From: SIG672 sp045580325
Lineage (GTDB): Bacteria; Bacillota; Clostridia; Oscillospirales; CAG-272
Assembly (NCBI GenBank): GCA_045580325.1
Contig: JAZNNR010000005.1
Coordinates: 1 to 64,000, forward strand
Length of the DNA stretch: 64,000 bases
Reading direction: 5' to 3'
Shown: piece by piece, positions 41,152 through 50,085 of the stretch
Layout: each line of letters begins with the position of its first letter
Numbering within the stretch: the first letter of the stretch is position 1
Translations under genes and position numbers: made by a program
Notes under the pieces: generated by a model
Databases searched by the model: none
What the model saw: only the letters and a program-made list of their open reading frames with translations
Told to the model about the DNA's origin: nothing

Positions 41152-41325
41152 CTTGTATGCGAAATATTTTTAGCACTTGTTGTTGTTTTTATTATATATC
41201 TTGCATTTCTGAGGATATTTGTCAAGGATAATGCCATATCTTCTCTTAAAGAAGAGGAAAACAGGGAATTTGATAATAATTTTGACAGTAAAAACGATAA
41301 TAAGAACATAAATAAAAAACAGTAA
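41143..41325 (+). CDS. Small single-pass membrane protein (60 aa)
   Basis: 60 residues: one hydrophobic helix (~4-26, LVCEIFLALVVVFIIYLAFLRIF) and a charged tail of Asn, Asp and Lys. The ribosome binding site GAGGTGAA lies in the loop of the hairpin at 41109-41151. The next gene, recD2, starts 22 bases on. No family recognised; small proteins of this build often modulate membrane complexes. Confidence 0.65.
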   Translation: MLQLVCEIFLALVVVFIIYLAFLRIFVKDNAISSLKEEENREFDNNFDSKNDNKNINKKQ

Positions 41326-41347
41326 ACTTACGAAAGGAGAAAACGGT

Positions 41348-43567
41348 ATGGACTCAAAATTTGAAAACGAAGAGCTTGTAGTTATCGACGGAATCATAGA
41401 AACTGTTATGTTTGAAAATCGCGACAACGGCTATACCGTTTGTCTTCTTGAAACCGAGGACGAGCTTATCACCGCGGTCGGTATTATGCCTTGCAGCCAA
41501 GAAGGCGAGATCATAAGAGCGCAGGGAAAATGGGAAACACACCCAAGCTACGGTAAGCAGTTCAGAGTAATATATTATGAAAAGCAGCTTCCCGCAACGG
41601 GCGCGGCGATGATAAAATATCTTTCGTCGGGTATAATCAAGGGCGTGGGCAAGAAAACTGCCGAGAAGATCGTCGGAATGTTCGGCGATGAAACGCTCGA
41701 CGTTATTGAAAACGCTCCGCATCTTCTCTGCGATATTCCGGGAATAAGACCTAAAAAGGCGCAGGAAATAAGTGAAGCCTTCAAAAATCAGTTCGGAATG
41801 AGAAATATTATGCTCTTTTTAAGAGAATATTTCGGTCCGTCCACGATAATGAAGATATATAAGAGATGGGGCGCAGGCTCGGTCGACGTAATAAAGCAAA
41901 ATCCCTATATACTCTGCGACGAGATATACGGAATAGGCTTTGAGCGCGCGGATAAATTCGCTCTTTCGCTCGGAGTTGACCTTCTGTCGCCTTATCGCAT
42001 AAAATCGTGCGTCGTATATGCGCTCAGCTCAAACGCGATGAGCAACGGACACGTTTTCATACCCAAGAAAAGACTCGCAGAGCATATCGCAGGTATGATA
42101 GACTGCTCAAGTGATGCCGCCGAAGATGCCATTGATATTCTGACCGAAGAAAAAAGAACGGTAATCGTTAAGTATTTCGATCAGGAATGCGTTTATTTGA
42201 AGGAATATTACGACGCGGAGCGCTATATAGTTCAGAAGCTCACACTTCTTGAAAAGGTAAGCACAGCGGCGTATATGGACGATGCTTACTCGCTTATAAA
42301 AATGGTTGAAGAGGAAGAGGACGTCGAGTACGAGTCTTTGCAGAAAAAAGCGATATCGGAGGCTATTTCAAGCGGAGTAATGCTTCTTACAGGTGGTCCC
42401 GGTACGGGTAAAACCACTATAATACGCGCGGTAATACGTATTTTTGATAAAATAGGCATAAAGGTAGCACTTGCCGCTCCCACGGGACGTGCGGCAAAAA
42501 GAATGTCCGAAACAACGCAGAGAGAAGCCAAAACGATACATAGACTTCTCGAAATGGAGTTTACATCAGACGATAGACCGCGCTTCAGACGCGATGAGAA
42601 TAACCTTCTTGAAGAAAGCGTTATTATAATCGACGAGGCGTCTATGGTCGATACTATGCTTATGGCGTCCCTTCTCAAAGCGGTCAAGCCCGGCTCGAGA
42701 TTTATTCTCATAGGAGATGCCGATCAGCTCCCCTCGGTCGGTGCGGGTAACGTGCTTTGCGACCTGCTTGCAAGCGATATTTTCCACTCTGTACGCCTTA
42801 CAGAGATATACAGACAGGCAAGGGAGAGCCGAATAGTAACCAACGCACACGCGATAAATGACGGCGAGCTGCCTATCCTCGATGATAAAAAGGGCGATTT
42901 CTTCTTCATTTCAAGAGAGGACGAAACACAAATAGCTCCTACTATATCAGACCTCTGTATGAACAGACTTCCCAAAAAATACGGTAAGGATATAATTTCG
43001 GAAATACAGATAATAACACCCTCGCGTAAGGGTGTCGCAGGAACGGAGATACTAAACGAGCGCCTCAGAAACGTTCAGAATCCTCGTTCACAGGACAAAA
43101 AAGAGAAGAAGGTGCGCGATATTACCTTCCGCGAAGGCGATAAGGTAATGCAGATAAGAAATAATTATTCGATAGAATGGACTCGCTCAGGCGAAGAGGG
43201 CGAAGGAATGTTCAACGGAGATATCGGGATAATAGAAACGATAGATAACGTGAACGAGAAAATGTATATCAATTTCGATGGCAAACTTACCGAATATTCG
43301 TACGATGAGCTTGACGATATCGAGCATGCCTACGCAATAACTATACATAAGAGTCAGGGAAGTGAGTATCCTGTCGTTATAATTCCTGCTTATATGTATT
43401 CTCCAAGGCTTCTCACACGAAACCTCTTATATACCGCGGTAACACGCGCGCAGAAGATGGTAATAATCGTAGGACGCGCCGAAATAGTCAGAATGATGGT
43501 CGAAAATAAGCGCCTTGCCAAAAGATATACGGGGCTTCGTTATATGCTTGAAGCGTATGACGTGTAA
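41348..43567 (+). CDS. recD2: ATP-dependent RecD2-like DNA helicase
   Basis: 739 residues, GAAAGGAG before ATG 41348. A 5'-3' superfamily-1 helicase that acts without RecBC. N-terminal OB-like domain (IDGIIETVMFENRDNGYTV), helix-hairpin-helix region (GIIKGVGKKTAEKIVGMFG, LCDIPGIRPKKAQEI), Walker A LLTGGPGTGKTT (~349-358), Walker B VIIIDEASMVDT, QLPSVGAGNVL and the C-terminal AITIHKSQGSEYPVV and LLYTAVTRAQ. All motor motifs intact. The following comF gene is 12 bases away. Confidence 0.95.
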   Translation: MDSKFENEELVVIDGIIETVMFENRDNGYTVCLLETEDELITAVGIMPCSQEGEIIRAQGKWETHPSYGKQFRVIYYEKQLPATGAAMIKYLSSGIIKGVGKKTAEKIVGMFGDETLDVIENAPHLLCDIPGIRPKKAQEISEAFKNQFGMRNIMLFLREYFGPSTIMKIYKRWGAGSVDVIKQNPYILCDEIYGIGFERADKFALSLGVDLLSPYRIKSCVVYALSSNAMSNGHVFIPKKRLAEHIAGMIDCSSDAAEDAIDILTEEKRTVIVKYFDQECVYLKEYYDAERYIVQKLTLLEKVSTAAYMDDAYSLIKMVEEEEDVEYESLQKKAISEAISSGVMLLTGGPGTGKTTIIRAVIRIFDKIGIKVALAAPTGRAAKRMSETTQREAKTIHRLLEMEFTSDDRPRFRRDENNLLEESVIIIDEASMVDTMLMASLLKAVKPGSRFILIGDADQLPSVGAGNVLCDLLASDIFHSVRLTEIYRQARESRIVTNAHAINDGELPILDDKKGDFFFISREDETQIAPTISDLCMNRLPKKYGKDIISEIQIITPSRKGVAGTEILNERLRNVQNPRSQDKKEKKVRDITFREGDKVMQIRNNYSIEWTRSGEEGEGMFNGDIGIIETIDNVNEKMYINFDGKLTEYSYDELDDIEHAYAITIHKSQGSEYPVVIIPAYMYSPRLLTRNLLYTAVTRAQKMVIIVGRAEIVRMMVENKRLAKRYTGLRYMLEAYDV

Positions 43568-43579
43568 GAGAGGCGCGCT

Positions 43580-44299
43580 GTGAAAAAGCTGGTAAAAAGA
43601 GTAATAAATATAGTTTTTCCGCCGAAATGCGCTTCGTGTAAGGATATTCTTCCGTATTACAGCGATCAGGTCCTTTGCGATAAATGCAGAGAAAGGTGGA
43701 AGACCGAAAAGGAAACAAAATGCCGCAGATGCGGGAAAACAATTGCATTCTGCTCGTGTATTCCCGAAAGCTGTAAGGACGTTATCGAAAAGCTTGTCAG
43801 CGTAGCTCCGTATACTTCTTCGGGTAGCACTACCGATAATATCGTGCTTTACGCGAAGGACTGTAAGGATAAAGAGCTGTTTAAATTTATGGCAAGGGAA
43901 ATGTCAGAGGCGGCATATGCCGAAATCCCTTCGACCGAGGGCATTACAGTTACCTTTGTTCCGCGCTCACTTGCAAGAAAGAACGAAACGGGACACGACC
44001 AGTCGGAGTATCTTGCGAGATACGTAGCCGAGAATTTTTCACTAAAAACAGAAAAATTATTTAGAAAAACAGGAAGCGCAGAGCAAAAGACTCTTGGCGC
44101 ACAGGAAAGAGCTGTAAGCGCAGAAAGCTCGTACGTTATGCGTAAAAATGTCGAAAATACGGTAAAAGGAAAGACCTTCATTCTTTGTGATGACGTAGTT
44201 ACAACAGGTTCTTCGCTTTCGGTATGCGCAAGAAAGCTTCTCGATGCGGGAGCAGAGCGTGTTTATGCGCTCACCTTTGCAAAGACGCTGAAAAAATAA
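43580..44299 (+). CDS. comF: ComF family phosphoribosyltransferase-like protein
   Basis: 239 residues from GTG 43580. An N-terminal double zinc ribbon (CASCKDILPYYSDQVLCDKC and CRRCGKTIAFCSC) is followed by a type I phosphoribosyltransferase fold with TFVPRSLARKNETGHDQSEYLARYVAE and the PRPP loop FILCDDVVTTGSSL. ComF is linked to DNA uptake and replication restart in competent species; in many Clostridia it is present without a full competence set. Co-transcribed with recD2. Confidence 0.92.
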   Translation: MKKLVKRVINIVFPPKCASCKDILPYYSDQVLCDKCRERWKTEKETKCRRCGKTIAFCSCIPESCKDVIEKLVSVAPYTSSGSTTDNIVLYAKDCKDKELFKFMAREMSEAAYAEIPSTEGITVTFVPRSLARKNETGHDQSEYLARYVAENFSLKTEKLFRKTGSAEQKTLGAQERAVSAESSYVMRKNVENTVKGKTFILCDDVVTTGSSLSVCARKLLDAGAERVYALTFAKTLKK

Positions 44300-44320
44300 A
44301 TAAGTTTTTTAAAAAAAGAC

Positions 44321-44349
44321 TTGACAAAGGGAAACCCTTGTGATATAAT
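44321..44349 (+). promoter_or_regulatory. Consensus promoter of tRNA-fMet
   Basis: TTGACA (44321-44326), 17-base spacer with the inverted repeat AAGGGAAACCCTT, then TATAAT (44344-44349) preceded by TGA. Perfect -35 and -10 hexamers, as expected for a stable RNA. Confidence 0.92.
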
Positions 44350-44378
44350 GAAAATGTTCCGCACGGAGCATAATATAT

Positions 44379-44451
<73 letters not shown>

Positions 44452-44453
44452 TA

Positions 44454-44491
44454 AAAAATAAAGACACCCTTTGGGTGTCTTTATTTTTTAT
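44454..44491 (+). terminator. Terminator of tRNA-fMet
   Basis: AAATAAAGACACCC and GGGTGTCTTTATTT form a long stem around a TTT loop, ending in a T-run. An almost identical hairpin stands at 46434-46468. Confidence 0.9.
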
Positions 44492-44529
44492 TATGAGAAA
44501 GATTTAAATTACGTTCTCGGGTTATATAC

Positions 44530-44880
44530 CGGTGAGCGTAGCTCGTTGGGTTAGCGAAGCAAAAAGGTGCCGGCGGCACGTTTTTGCAAGCGGTGTCGCC
44601 CAAAGTGCGAGTTTTGGAGCACGGCTGTGCCGTGAGAACAAAACGACATACGACGGCGACGGGCGCGAAGCGATAAACCCGGAGGTCGTCAGGTATTACG
44701 CAATTACTGCACGTAGAACCACGCAAATCCGCAGGATTTGCTGATCGGCGCAAAGGATAACGAAAAGGGAAATATTACGTAGGCGCCGATCTTGGTTCGT
44801 AAGTCCTTCCTTGATGCTGAAAAACGACACACGACGGAGACGTGCACGAAGCGATAAGCACACAGATCAATGTCGTGCCT
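44530..44880 (+). repeat. Palindrome-rich region with broken tRNA-fMet-like pieces
   Basis: No gene is supported here. Pieces of tRNA-fMet recur in order: GTAGCTCGTTGGG (~44538), ACCCGGAGGTCGT (44677-44689, identical to 44416-44428) and TTGGTTCGTAAGTCCTTCC (44792-44810). Between and around them are hairpins AAAAAGGTGCC/GGCACGTTTTT (44569-44593), CACGGC/GCCGTG (~44620), GCAAATCC/GGATTTGC (~44724) and GATCGGCGC/GGCGCCGATC (~44742/44781). A ~40-base direct repeat starting AAAACGACA recurs at 44640 and 44821 (about 35 of 40). It may be a decayed second tRNA invaded by palindromic repeats, or a structured RNA. Confidence 0.5.
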
Positions 44881-44904
44881 CTTCACTGTGACAAAAAGTG
44901 TTTT

Positions 44905-44945
44905 TTACTTTGTAGGTTGCAAAGTAATAGATTTTATTGTATAAT
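44905..44945 (+). promoter_or_regulatory. Promoter with overlapping dyad for the AAA ATPase gene
   Basis: -35 TTGCAA (44917-44922), 17-base spacer, -10 TATAAT (44940-44945). The inverted repeat TTACTTTG/CAAAGTAA (44905-44912 and 44920-44927) overlaps the -35, so a bound repressor would block the promoter. Confidence 0.6.
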
Positions 44946-45033
44946 GAACACATCAAGTTGAAATGATAAAATAGAGAGTATTACTGAAACGGATTTTAAT
45001 TTCCTCTATCAATACTGCCAAGGAGAATATGAA

Positions 45034-45792
45034 ATGACTACGTCCAAATATATAAGTGAAATCGTATTTGATAATGGTCTAGATAAAAGATCTTATCTTA
45101 ATGATCTGCCTATCATAAAGTTCCTTTCAAGAGAAAAGAAACTGTCGTTTTCTTCTAACGTTACCTTTTTTGTCGGAGAAAACGGGACAGGCAAATCGAC
45201 CTTGCTTGAAGCTATTGCGGTGGCTTACGGCTTTAACGCCGAGGGAGGCTCAAAAAATTTCACTTTTTCTACCAATGACACTCATTCCGAACTTTGTGAG
45301 CATATATCTATTGCAAAGAGGGGATATGCGCGCGACGGCTTCTTTCTTCGGGCAGAGAGTCTTTATAATCTAGCGACCAATATAGACGATATGGATAAAG
45401 CGCCTTCTTTTGACCCACCTGTCATTGAAAGCTATGGCGGAGTTTCCTTACATAACCAATCTCACGGCGAGAGCTTTCTCTCGATTATTCAAAACCGTTT
45501 TTTTGGAAACGGGCTTTATCTTTTAGACGAGCCGGAAGCAGCTTTGTCGCCTATGAAGCTGCTGACCTTAATGGCTGAAATTGATGGGCTGGTAAATAAA
45601 AACTCACAATTTATAATCGCAACACATTCTCCGATGTTGATGGCTTTTCCAAATGCGGAAATTTTAGAATTTTCAAAAGACGGTATTAGCAGAGTGGATT
45701 ATAGGAATACTGAACATTTTAAAACTACAAAAATGTTTTTAGATAATCCCGAAAAAATGCTGCATTATTTGCTAGACAATGACGATATCTAA
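45034..45792 (+). CDS. Standalone AAA family ATPase (ABC/SMC-like head, AAA_15/AAA_21 type)
   Basis: 252 residues, CAAGGAG before ATG 45034. Walker A FFVGENGTGKSTLLEAI (~45-60), an LSIIQ-containing ABC-signature region SHGESFLSIIQNRFF (~145-158), Walker B LYLLDEPEAALSP and switch His in FIIATHSPMLM. No coiled coil is inserted and no C-terminal nuclease domain is present, so it is not an OLD-family protein. Such small ATPases are often annotated with anti-phage or metal-uptake functions but remain mostly uncharacterised. It has its own promoter with a likely operator, and an unknown partner gene follows. Confidence 0.88.
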   Translation: MTTSKYISEIVFDNGLDKRSYLNDLPIIKFLSREKKLSFSSNVTFFVGENGTGKSTLLEAIAVAYGFNAEGGSKNFTFSTNDTHSELCEHISIAKRGYARDGFFLRAESLYNLATNIDDMDKAPSFDPPVIESYGGVSLHNQSHGESFLSIIQNRFFGNGLYLLDEPEAALSPMKLLTLMAEIDGLVNKNSQFIIATHSPMLMAFPNAEILEFSKDGISRVDYRNTEHFKTTKMFLDNPEKMLHYLLDNDDI

Positions 45793-45844
45793 GTCAGTGT
45801 AACTTGACAAAGAAAAAGCAACAGTATTCACAGGAGTTTTTATT

Positions 45845-46408
45845 ATGGTAACCAATATAAACGCTGAAAATGATTGGAATTTTGATTTTTCTTCTCTTCC
45901 GAGATGGGATGTTCGTGATAGGATTCCTTTTGTTTATGATAGGTTTTATCCTTTGTCCGAGTGTGATGCACTATGCTGTATTTATTCGATTGCAGAAGTG
46001 AGAATGGGTTGTTACCAAGGATTTTTGGCGATATTAAAGAATAAAGAAAAGCCTGAACTTGTTTTGAATATAAACCAAAAACTCAATTTTGGCGATAATT
46101 TCTCCGCAAGTAAAAAAGGCGACATCATTTTCTTGCTATCTTATTTTCACGATAAAACCACGGATGGACCGTGTAGTCTTGTTTTGATTTGCGATATTGT
46201 CCGTGAAAAGTTTTCGTATTTTACGACTGATAACTACAACCCCTGCTACAAGGTCATTGAGCTTGGCAACGGTGTTTTCGGTATTGAAGCCGATGAATCT
46301 CAAAGGAATGATAAACGGCTTGATGCCTTTTCTAAAACAAGAATAGACCTGAAATGCTTGAATTGGTATGATTTTAAGGAAATAAATATGTTGCTAGAAA
46401 GAATATGA
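45845..46408 (+). CDS. Hypothetical protein downstream of the AAA ATPase
   Basis: 187 residues, CAGGAG before ATG 45845. No signal peptide or membrane segment is seen; composition suggests a beta-rich soluble fold (GFLAILKNKEKPELVLNINQKLNFGDNFSASKKGDIIFLLSYF, then GPCSLVLICDIVREKFSYFTTDNYNPCYKVIELGNGVFGIEADE). That series resembles a beta-propeller-like or ligand-binding domain, without a recognised motif. It lies 52 bases after the ATPase gene and before a shared terminator, so the two form one unit. Confidence 0.65.
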   Translation: MVTNINAENDWNFDFSSLPRWDVRDRIPFVYDRFYPLSECDALCCIYSIAEVRMGCYQGFLAILKNKEKPELVLNINQKLNFGDNFSASKKGDIIFLLSYFHDKTTDGPCSLVLICDIVREKFSYFTTDNYNPCYKVIELGNGVFGIEADESQRNDKRLDAFSKTRIDLKCLNWYDFKEINMLLERI

Positions 46409-46433
46409 ATTTTGAAATATTATCTCTGCACAT

Positions 46434-46468
46434 AAAATAAAGACACCCAGCGGGTGTCTTTATTTTTA
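46434..46468. terminator. Bidirectional terminator between convergent genes
   Basis: AATAAAGACACCC and GGGTGTCTTTATT form a long stem around AGC with A- and T-runs on both sides, so it serves the plus-strand pair and the minus-strand acyltransferase gene. Nearly the same hairpin ends tRNA-fMet. Confidence 0.9.
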
Positions 46469-46478
46469 CTATTTAAAC

Positions 46479-47564
46479 TCAAAACAATGATTTAACATAC
46501 CTCAAAACAGGCTTTACAAGACCTGCTGACGGCTCGACAAAAGAAAGGGCAATAAAGCCTAAAACAACGCATATTAACGCTATTTTTGCAAGGGAGATTT
46601 TTTTCTCTTTTTGCATTAGCAGCGCAGCTCCCGATTTTGCGAAATTGTTGAGGAAATTGCCTAAAAAATCATTTCCGAATAAGAAGCATATTACAAACGT
46701 TATAATTAACGATGCCACAATAATCGTTAGAACCTGCGTGTTTACTAAAAACTTGCTTGCAAGCAGTGTTATAGGACGGTGGAATACAAAGATCCACAGA
46801 GAATTACGACCGAACGCAGAGAGCAGAGGCATCTTCTTTCGAGGGGAAATATAAAGCAGTAGCGGTATGCTTAAAAATGATACGAAGAACATAATAATTC
46901 TTTCGATAATGTCGAGCTTGTCGGCATAAGCCCCAAGCACGAAGGTCGCGTCGGAAAATGATAAAAGATCAAATGAAAAGTAAAGTGTCAGCGAGATAGC
47001 AGCTAAAATAACGAGAGCAGAGAAGAAGCGCCTGAGCGGACGCACATCGCACATCTTGCTGTAATCACTTTCTGCAAACTTATATCCAAGCATATAAAAG
47101 GGTAAGAAACCGATAGTTCTTGCAAGTGCAAGCGTGTTGTTTACAGAAGGATGAAATCCGATTATTATGGCAAGCAAGAACAGTACTAAAACAATATGCT
47201 TTGTACTGGAAATATGGTGCGTAATGAGTCGCCAAAAAACAAGAGCTACTAAATACCAATATGAAACAAGAGGCTTGAGCAGGGAATCAAACCCGTATAT
47301 AAATCCATACGCGCTGTTGAAAATAAAGAATAAGAATACGAAACGAAGTATTGATTCGGCGCTGTGAGAGCGTTCGCTTTTTCCAAAATATCCCGATACA
47401 AAGATAAACGCAGGCATATGGAAGAAATAAATTATATCGACTATGTAATTTATTATAGGGCTGACGTCCTGAAGCTGATATAGTATGTGGGCAAATACAG
47501 TAAGAATGATCAGTACTGACTTTATATTGTCCCAGTGATGATTTCGGGTTCTGATAGAGCTCAT
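46479..47564 (-). CDS. Membrane acyltransferase family 3 protein
   Basis: 361 residues with about ten membrane helices and the Acyl_transf_3 N-terminus: HHWDNIKSVLIILTVFAHIL (with the conserved early His), FFHMPAFIFVSGYF, YWYLVALVFWRLI, and later GFLPFYMLGYKFAE and LWIFVFHRPITLLA. Members O-acetylate or otherwise acylate cell-wall and surface polysaccharides. No polysaccharide cluster is adjacent, so the substrate cannot be named. The gene stands alone on the minus strand. Confidence 0.88.
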   Translation of the reverse strand: MSSIRTRNHHWDNIKSVLIILTVFAHILYQLQDVSPIINYIVDIIYFFHMPAFIFVSGYFGKSERSHSAESILRFVFLFFIFNSAYGFIYGFDSLLKPLVSYWYLVALVFWRLITHHISSTKHIVLVLFLLAIIIGFHPSVNNTLALARTIGFLPFYMLGYKFAESDYSKMCDVRPLRRFFSALVILAAISLTLYFSFDLLSFSDATFVLGAYADKLDIIERIIMFFVSFLSIPLLLYISPRKKMPLLSAFGRNSLWIFVFHRPITLLASKFLVNTQVLTIIVASLIITFVICFLFGNDFLGNFLNNFAKSGAALLMQKEKKISLAKIALICVVLGFIALSFVEPSAGLVKPVLRYVKSLF

Positions 47565-47658
47565 TTTACCCTCCGCTTTTTATAAATATAAGAAAATGAT
47601 GTTACCGCTAACGGAAATTATATCATATATTTGGTGGATTGTCAATCTAAATATCCCC

Positions 47659-47717
47659 TTGACAACACCCCACTTTTGTGATATAACTATACTGTAAAAT
47701 GGTATTTTAATACAGTA
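47659..47717 (+). promoter_or_regulatory. glnA promoter with downstream dyad
   Basis: -35 TTGACA (47659-47664), 17-base spacer, -10 TATAAC (47682-47687). A perfect 7-base inverted repeat TACTGTA/TACAGTA (47690-47696 and 47711-47717) straddles the start region and could be an operator. It is not a textbook GlnR box. Confidence 0.65.
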
Positions 47718-47747
47718 CCAAATAATAAAAACAAAGGAAATAAGAAA

Positions 47748-49172
47748 ATGGCAAAAAACGTACAGGATATCCTCGCTCTTATTAAAGAGAAGGGCATTAA
47801 AATGGTTGACTTCAAGATGGTTGACATCAACGGTCAGTATCGCCACGTAACTATCCCTGCAGAAAATTTCTCCGAAGACACTATGCGCAGCGGAATCGGA
47901 TTTGACGCTTCAAACTACGGCTATGCAGTAGTTGAAAAGAGTGATATGGTATTCATTCCCGATCCCGACACAGCGGTAATCGATCCTTTCTGCTCGATTC
48001 CTACACTCTCTATGACGGGTAACGCTATGATCATTGACAACCCCGAGAACCGTCCTCTCCCGCAGTATCCCAGAAACATCATCAAGGCTGCTGTAAAGGC
48101 GATGCAGGATAGCGGTGTTGCTGATACTATGTATATTCTTCCCGAATTTGAGTTCTATCTCTTTGATAACGTAAGCTGGAACGTAAGCGAAAGATCTGTC
48201 AGCGCATCTGTCGACGCTGTTCAGTCCTACTGGAACAGTAATCTTGACGGCAAGGGCGTTATCGTACCCAAGCAGAAGAACTATCATATTGCAAAGCCCT
48301 TTGATATTTCCTATGAATGCCGCAGTGAAATGTGTATGCATATGAAGGACGCGGGTATTGAGATAAACTACCATCACCCCGAGGTTGCCGCATCCGGTCA
48401 GTTTGAGATCGAGCCTCAGCTCGGCGAGGTCGTTCATATGGCAGATGCAACTATGATGATAAAGTATATCATTCACAATACTGCACTTAAATATGATAAG
48501 ACAGCTACATTTATGCCCAAGCCTATTTATAGCGAGGCGGGAAGCGGTATGCACGTTCATATGCTTCTTATGAAGGACGGTAAGCCTGTATTCTCGGACG
48601 ATGAAGGCTATGCACATCTTTCAAAGACTGCTCACTACTTTATGGGCGGACTTCTTAAGCATATAGCATCTCTTTGCGCTATTACAAACCCCTCTACAAA
48701 CTCCTTTAAGCGCCTTGTTCCCGGCTTCGAAGCTCCCGTTACAGTTGGATATGCAACCTCTAACCGTTCGGCAGTAATTCGTATCCCTGCTTATGCAAAG
48801 AGCCCCGAAAAGCGCCGCTTCGAGCTTCGTAATCCCGACGCTACCTGTAACCCCTATTTCTGCTATGCGGCAATTCTTATGGCAGGACTTGACGGTATCA
48901 AGAACAAGATCGATCCTCACGAAAACGGCTGGGGACCTTACGACTTCAACCTCTTCCATCTTCCCGAAGAAGAGAAGGCAAAGCTCAAGGGACTTCCCAC
49001 GTCGCTTCCCGAAGCACTTGATGCACTTGAAGCAGATAATGATTACCTCACCGCAAACGGAGTATTCCCGAAGGAGCTTATCGCAAATCTCATTAAGACT
49101 AAGCGTGCTGAATGTATGGAACTCTCCAAGATTCCTCATCCCGCAGAATTTGAGAAGTATTATAACCTTTAA
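47748..49172 (+). CDS. glnA: Glutamine synthetase, type I
   Basis: 474 residues, AAAGGAAATAAGAAA before ATG 47748. Joins ammonia to glutamate, the main entry for nitrogen. Motifs: VDINGQYRHVTIP, LPEFEFYLFD (metal-binding Glu), FEIEPQLGEVVHMAD, the ATP/metal site GSGMHVHM, TNPSTNSFKRLVPGFEAPV (glutamate loop), SNRSAVIRIP and RRFELRNPDATCNPY. Catalytic set complete. Its length is near that of GSI and lacks a clear NLYD adenylylation site, so control is likely transcriptional or by feedback. Confidence 0.95.
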   Translation: MAKNVQDILALIKEKGIKMVDFKMVDINGQYRHVTIPAENFSEDTMRSGIGFDASNYGYAVVEKSDMVFIPDPDTAVIDPFCSIPTLSMTGNAMIIDNPENRPLPQYPRNIIKAAVKAMQDSGVADTMYILPEFEFYLFDNVSWNVSERSVSASVDAVQSYWNSNLDGKGVIVPKQKNYHIAKPFDISYECRSEMCMHMKDAGIEINYHHPEVAASGQFEIEPQLGEVVHMADATMMIKYIIHNTALKYDKTATFMPKPIYSEAGSGMHVHMLLMKDGKPVFSDDEGYAHLSKTAHYFMGGLLKHIASLCAITNPSTNSFKRLVPGFEAPVTVGYATSNRSAVIRIPAYAKSPEKRRFELRNPDATCNPYFCYAAILMAGLDGIKNKIDPHENGWGPYDFNLFHLPEEEKAKLKGLPTSLPEALDALEADNDYLTANGVFPKELIANLIKTKRAECMELSKIPHPAEFEKYYNL

Positions 49173-49179
49173 TTTATGC

Positions 49180-49211
49180 AAAAATCCTCGGATAACTCCG
49201 AGGATTTTTTT
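49180..49211 (+). terminator. Terminator of glnA
   Basis: AAAAATCCTCGG and CTCCGAGGATTTTTT pair around ATAA. Strong stem and T-run. Confidence 0.9.
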
Positions 49212-49219
49212 GCCCTATA

Positions 49220-49247
49220 TTGACATTTATGGGGAATATGGTATAAT
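49220..49247 (+). promoter_or_regulatory. Promoter of the three-paralogue membrane operon
   Basis: TTGACA (49220-49225), 16-base spacer, TATAAT (49242-49247), placed directly behind the glnA terminator. Confidence 0.8.
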
Positions 49248-49302
49248 AAAAATAGAAGCGTAAGATATGCTGGTACTATAATAATCAAAAGGAGAGTGGC
49301 TT

Positions 49303-50052
49303 ATGAAGAAGCTTTTTGAAAAAATGAAGAGCATAAGCATTATCACTTATTTGTTTATTGCTTTTTTAGTATGGCTTTTTATATTTGCCCCTCTGGACGC
49401 AAGTGATTATTATCTAAATTCCAATATTCCGCTTACAGAAACACCTGTCGTTGCACAAATACTCGGATACGGAACGATAGTACTATTTATTACGTTACTG
49501 ATTACTGTATATTCTTTCGTCTTTCCGCTTTTGCGTCTTATGACAAGGCGTATAGGCTTGTATATTCGCCTGCATTTTACAGCCGCAAGACTTGGATTTA
49601 AATTTAAGCTAAAACGCATTCCGCTTGCCTCACTTTTCGGTTTGCGTGTGAAGGAAGATATTTTAATAAAAAACAAAGAAAAGACATTTTACATTCACTT
49701 TATAGACGTTGTAGGTCGGGCACGTGTGTTTTCAATAGTAAATGAAAACGAATACAATATAGCTCGCACTACTCCCGATGCGCCGAAAAGTATAGGTGCG
49801 GCTTACTACGGAGGTGCGTCGGGTGCAAAACTTTCTGCTGTTATGAGTAGTACTATAAGTAGCGGAAAAACAATGAAATTTCCAAAGTTTGATACAAGCG
49901 TTGGAGAACACATTATTATTCTCGATCCATTGCCTATGGAAGTAAGATATATTGACGGCGGAGTTCCTAAACCCTTGTTCAGCGGATATAGTGTAGGTAA
50001 TGTCACCTATTATGAAGCAAAGGATTTTATAAAATTTTTAAAAAGAATTTGA
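49303..50052 (+). CDS. Membrane protein of unknown family, tandem paralogue 1
   Basis: 249 residues, AAAGGAG before ATG 49303. Two membrane helices near 13-33 and 52-75, then a soluble domain. It shares with the next two proteins the block GFKFKLKRIPLASLFG, a TFYIHFIDVVGRARVFS segment, a FPKFD...GEHIIILDP block and a C-terminal FSGYSVGNVTYYEAKDFIKFLKRI. Family not recognised. Three neighbouring copies imply repeated duplication under selection for variety. Confidence 0.75.
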   Translation: MKKLFEKMKSISIITYLFIAFLVWLFIFAPLDASDYYLNSNIPLTETPVVAQILGYGTIVLFITLLITVYSFVFPLLRLMTRRIGLYIRLHFTAARLGFKFKLKRIPLASLFGLRVKEDILIKNKEKTFYIHFIDVVGRARVFSIVNENEYNIARTTPDAPKSIGAAYYGGASGAKLSAVMSSTISSGKTMKFPKFDTSVGEHIIILDPLPMEVRYIDGGVPKPLFSGYSVGNVTYYEAKDFIKFLKRI

Positions 50053-50085
50053 TGTTTATTTGGTACTAGATATGGAGGTGTTTAT

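Noticed and set aside
44481..44886. Short minus-strand open frames of 90 and 60 codons in the tRNA-like repeat region
   Set aside because: They follow the repeats and hairpins, and have no ribosome binding site; better explained as noncoding repeat sequence.
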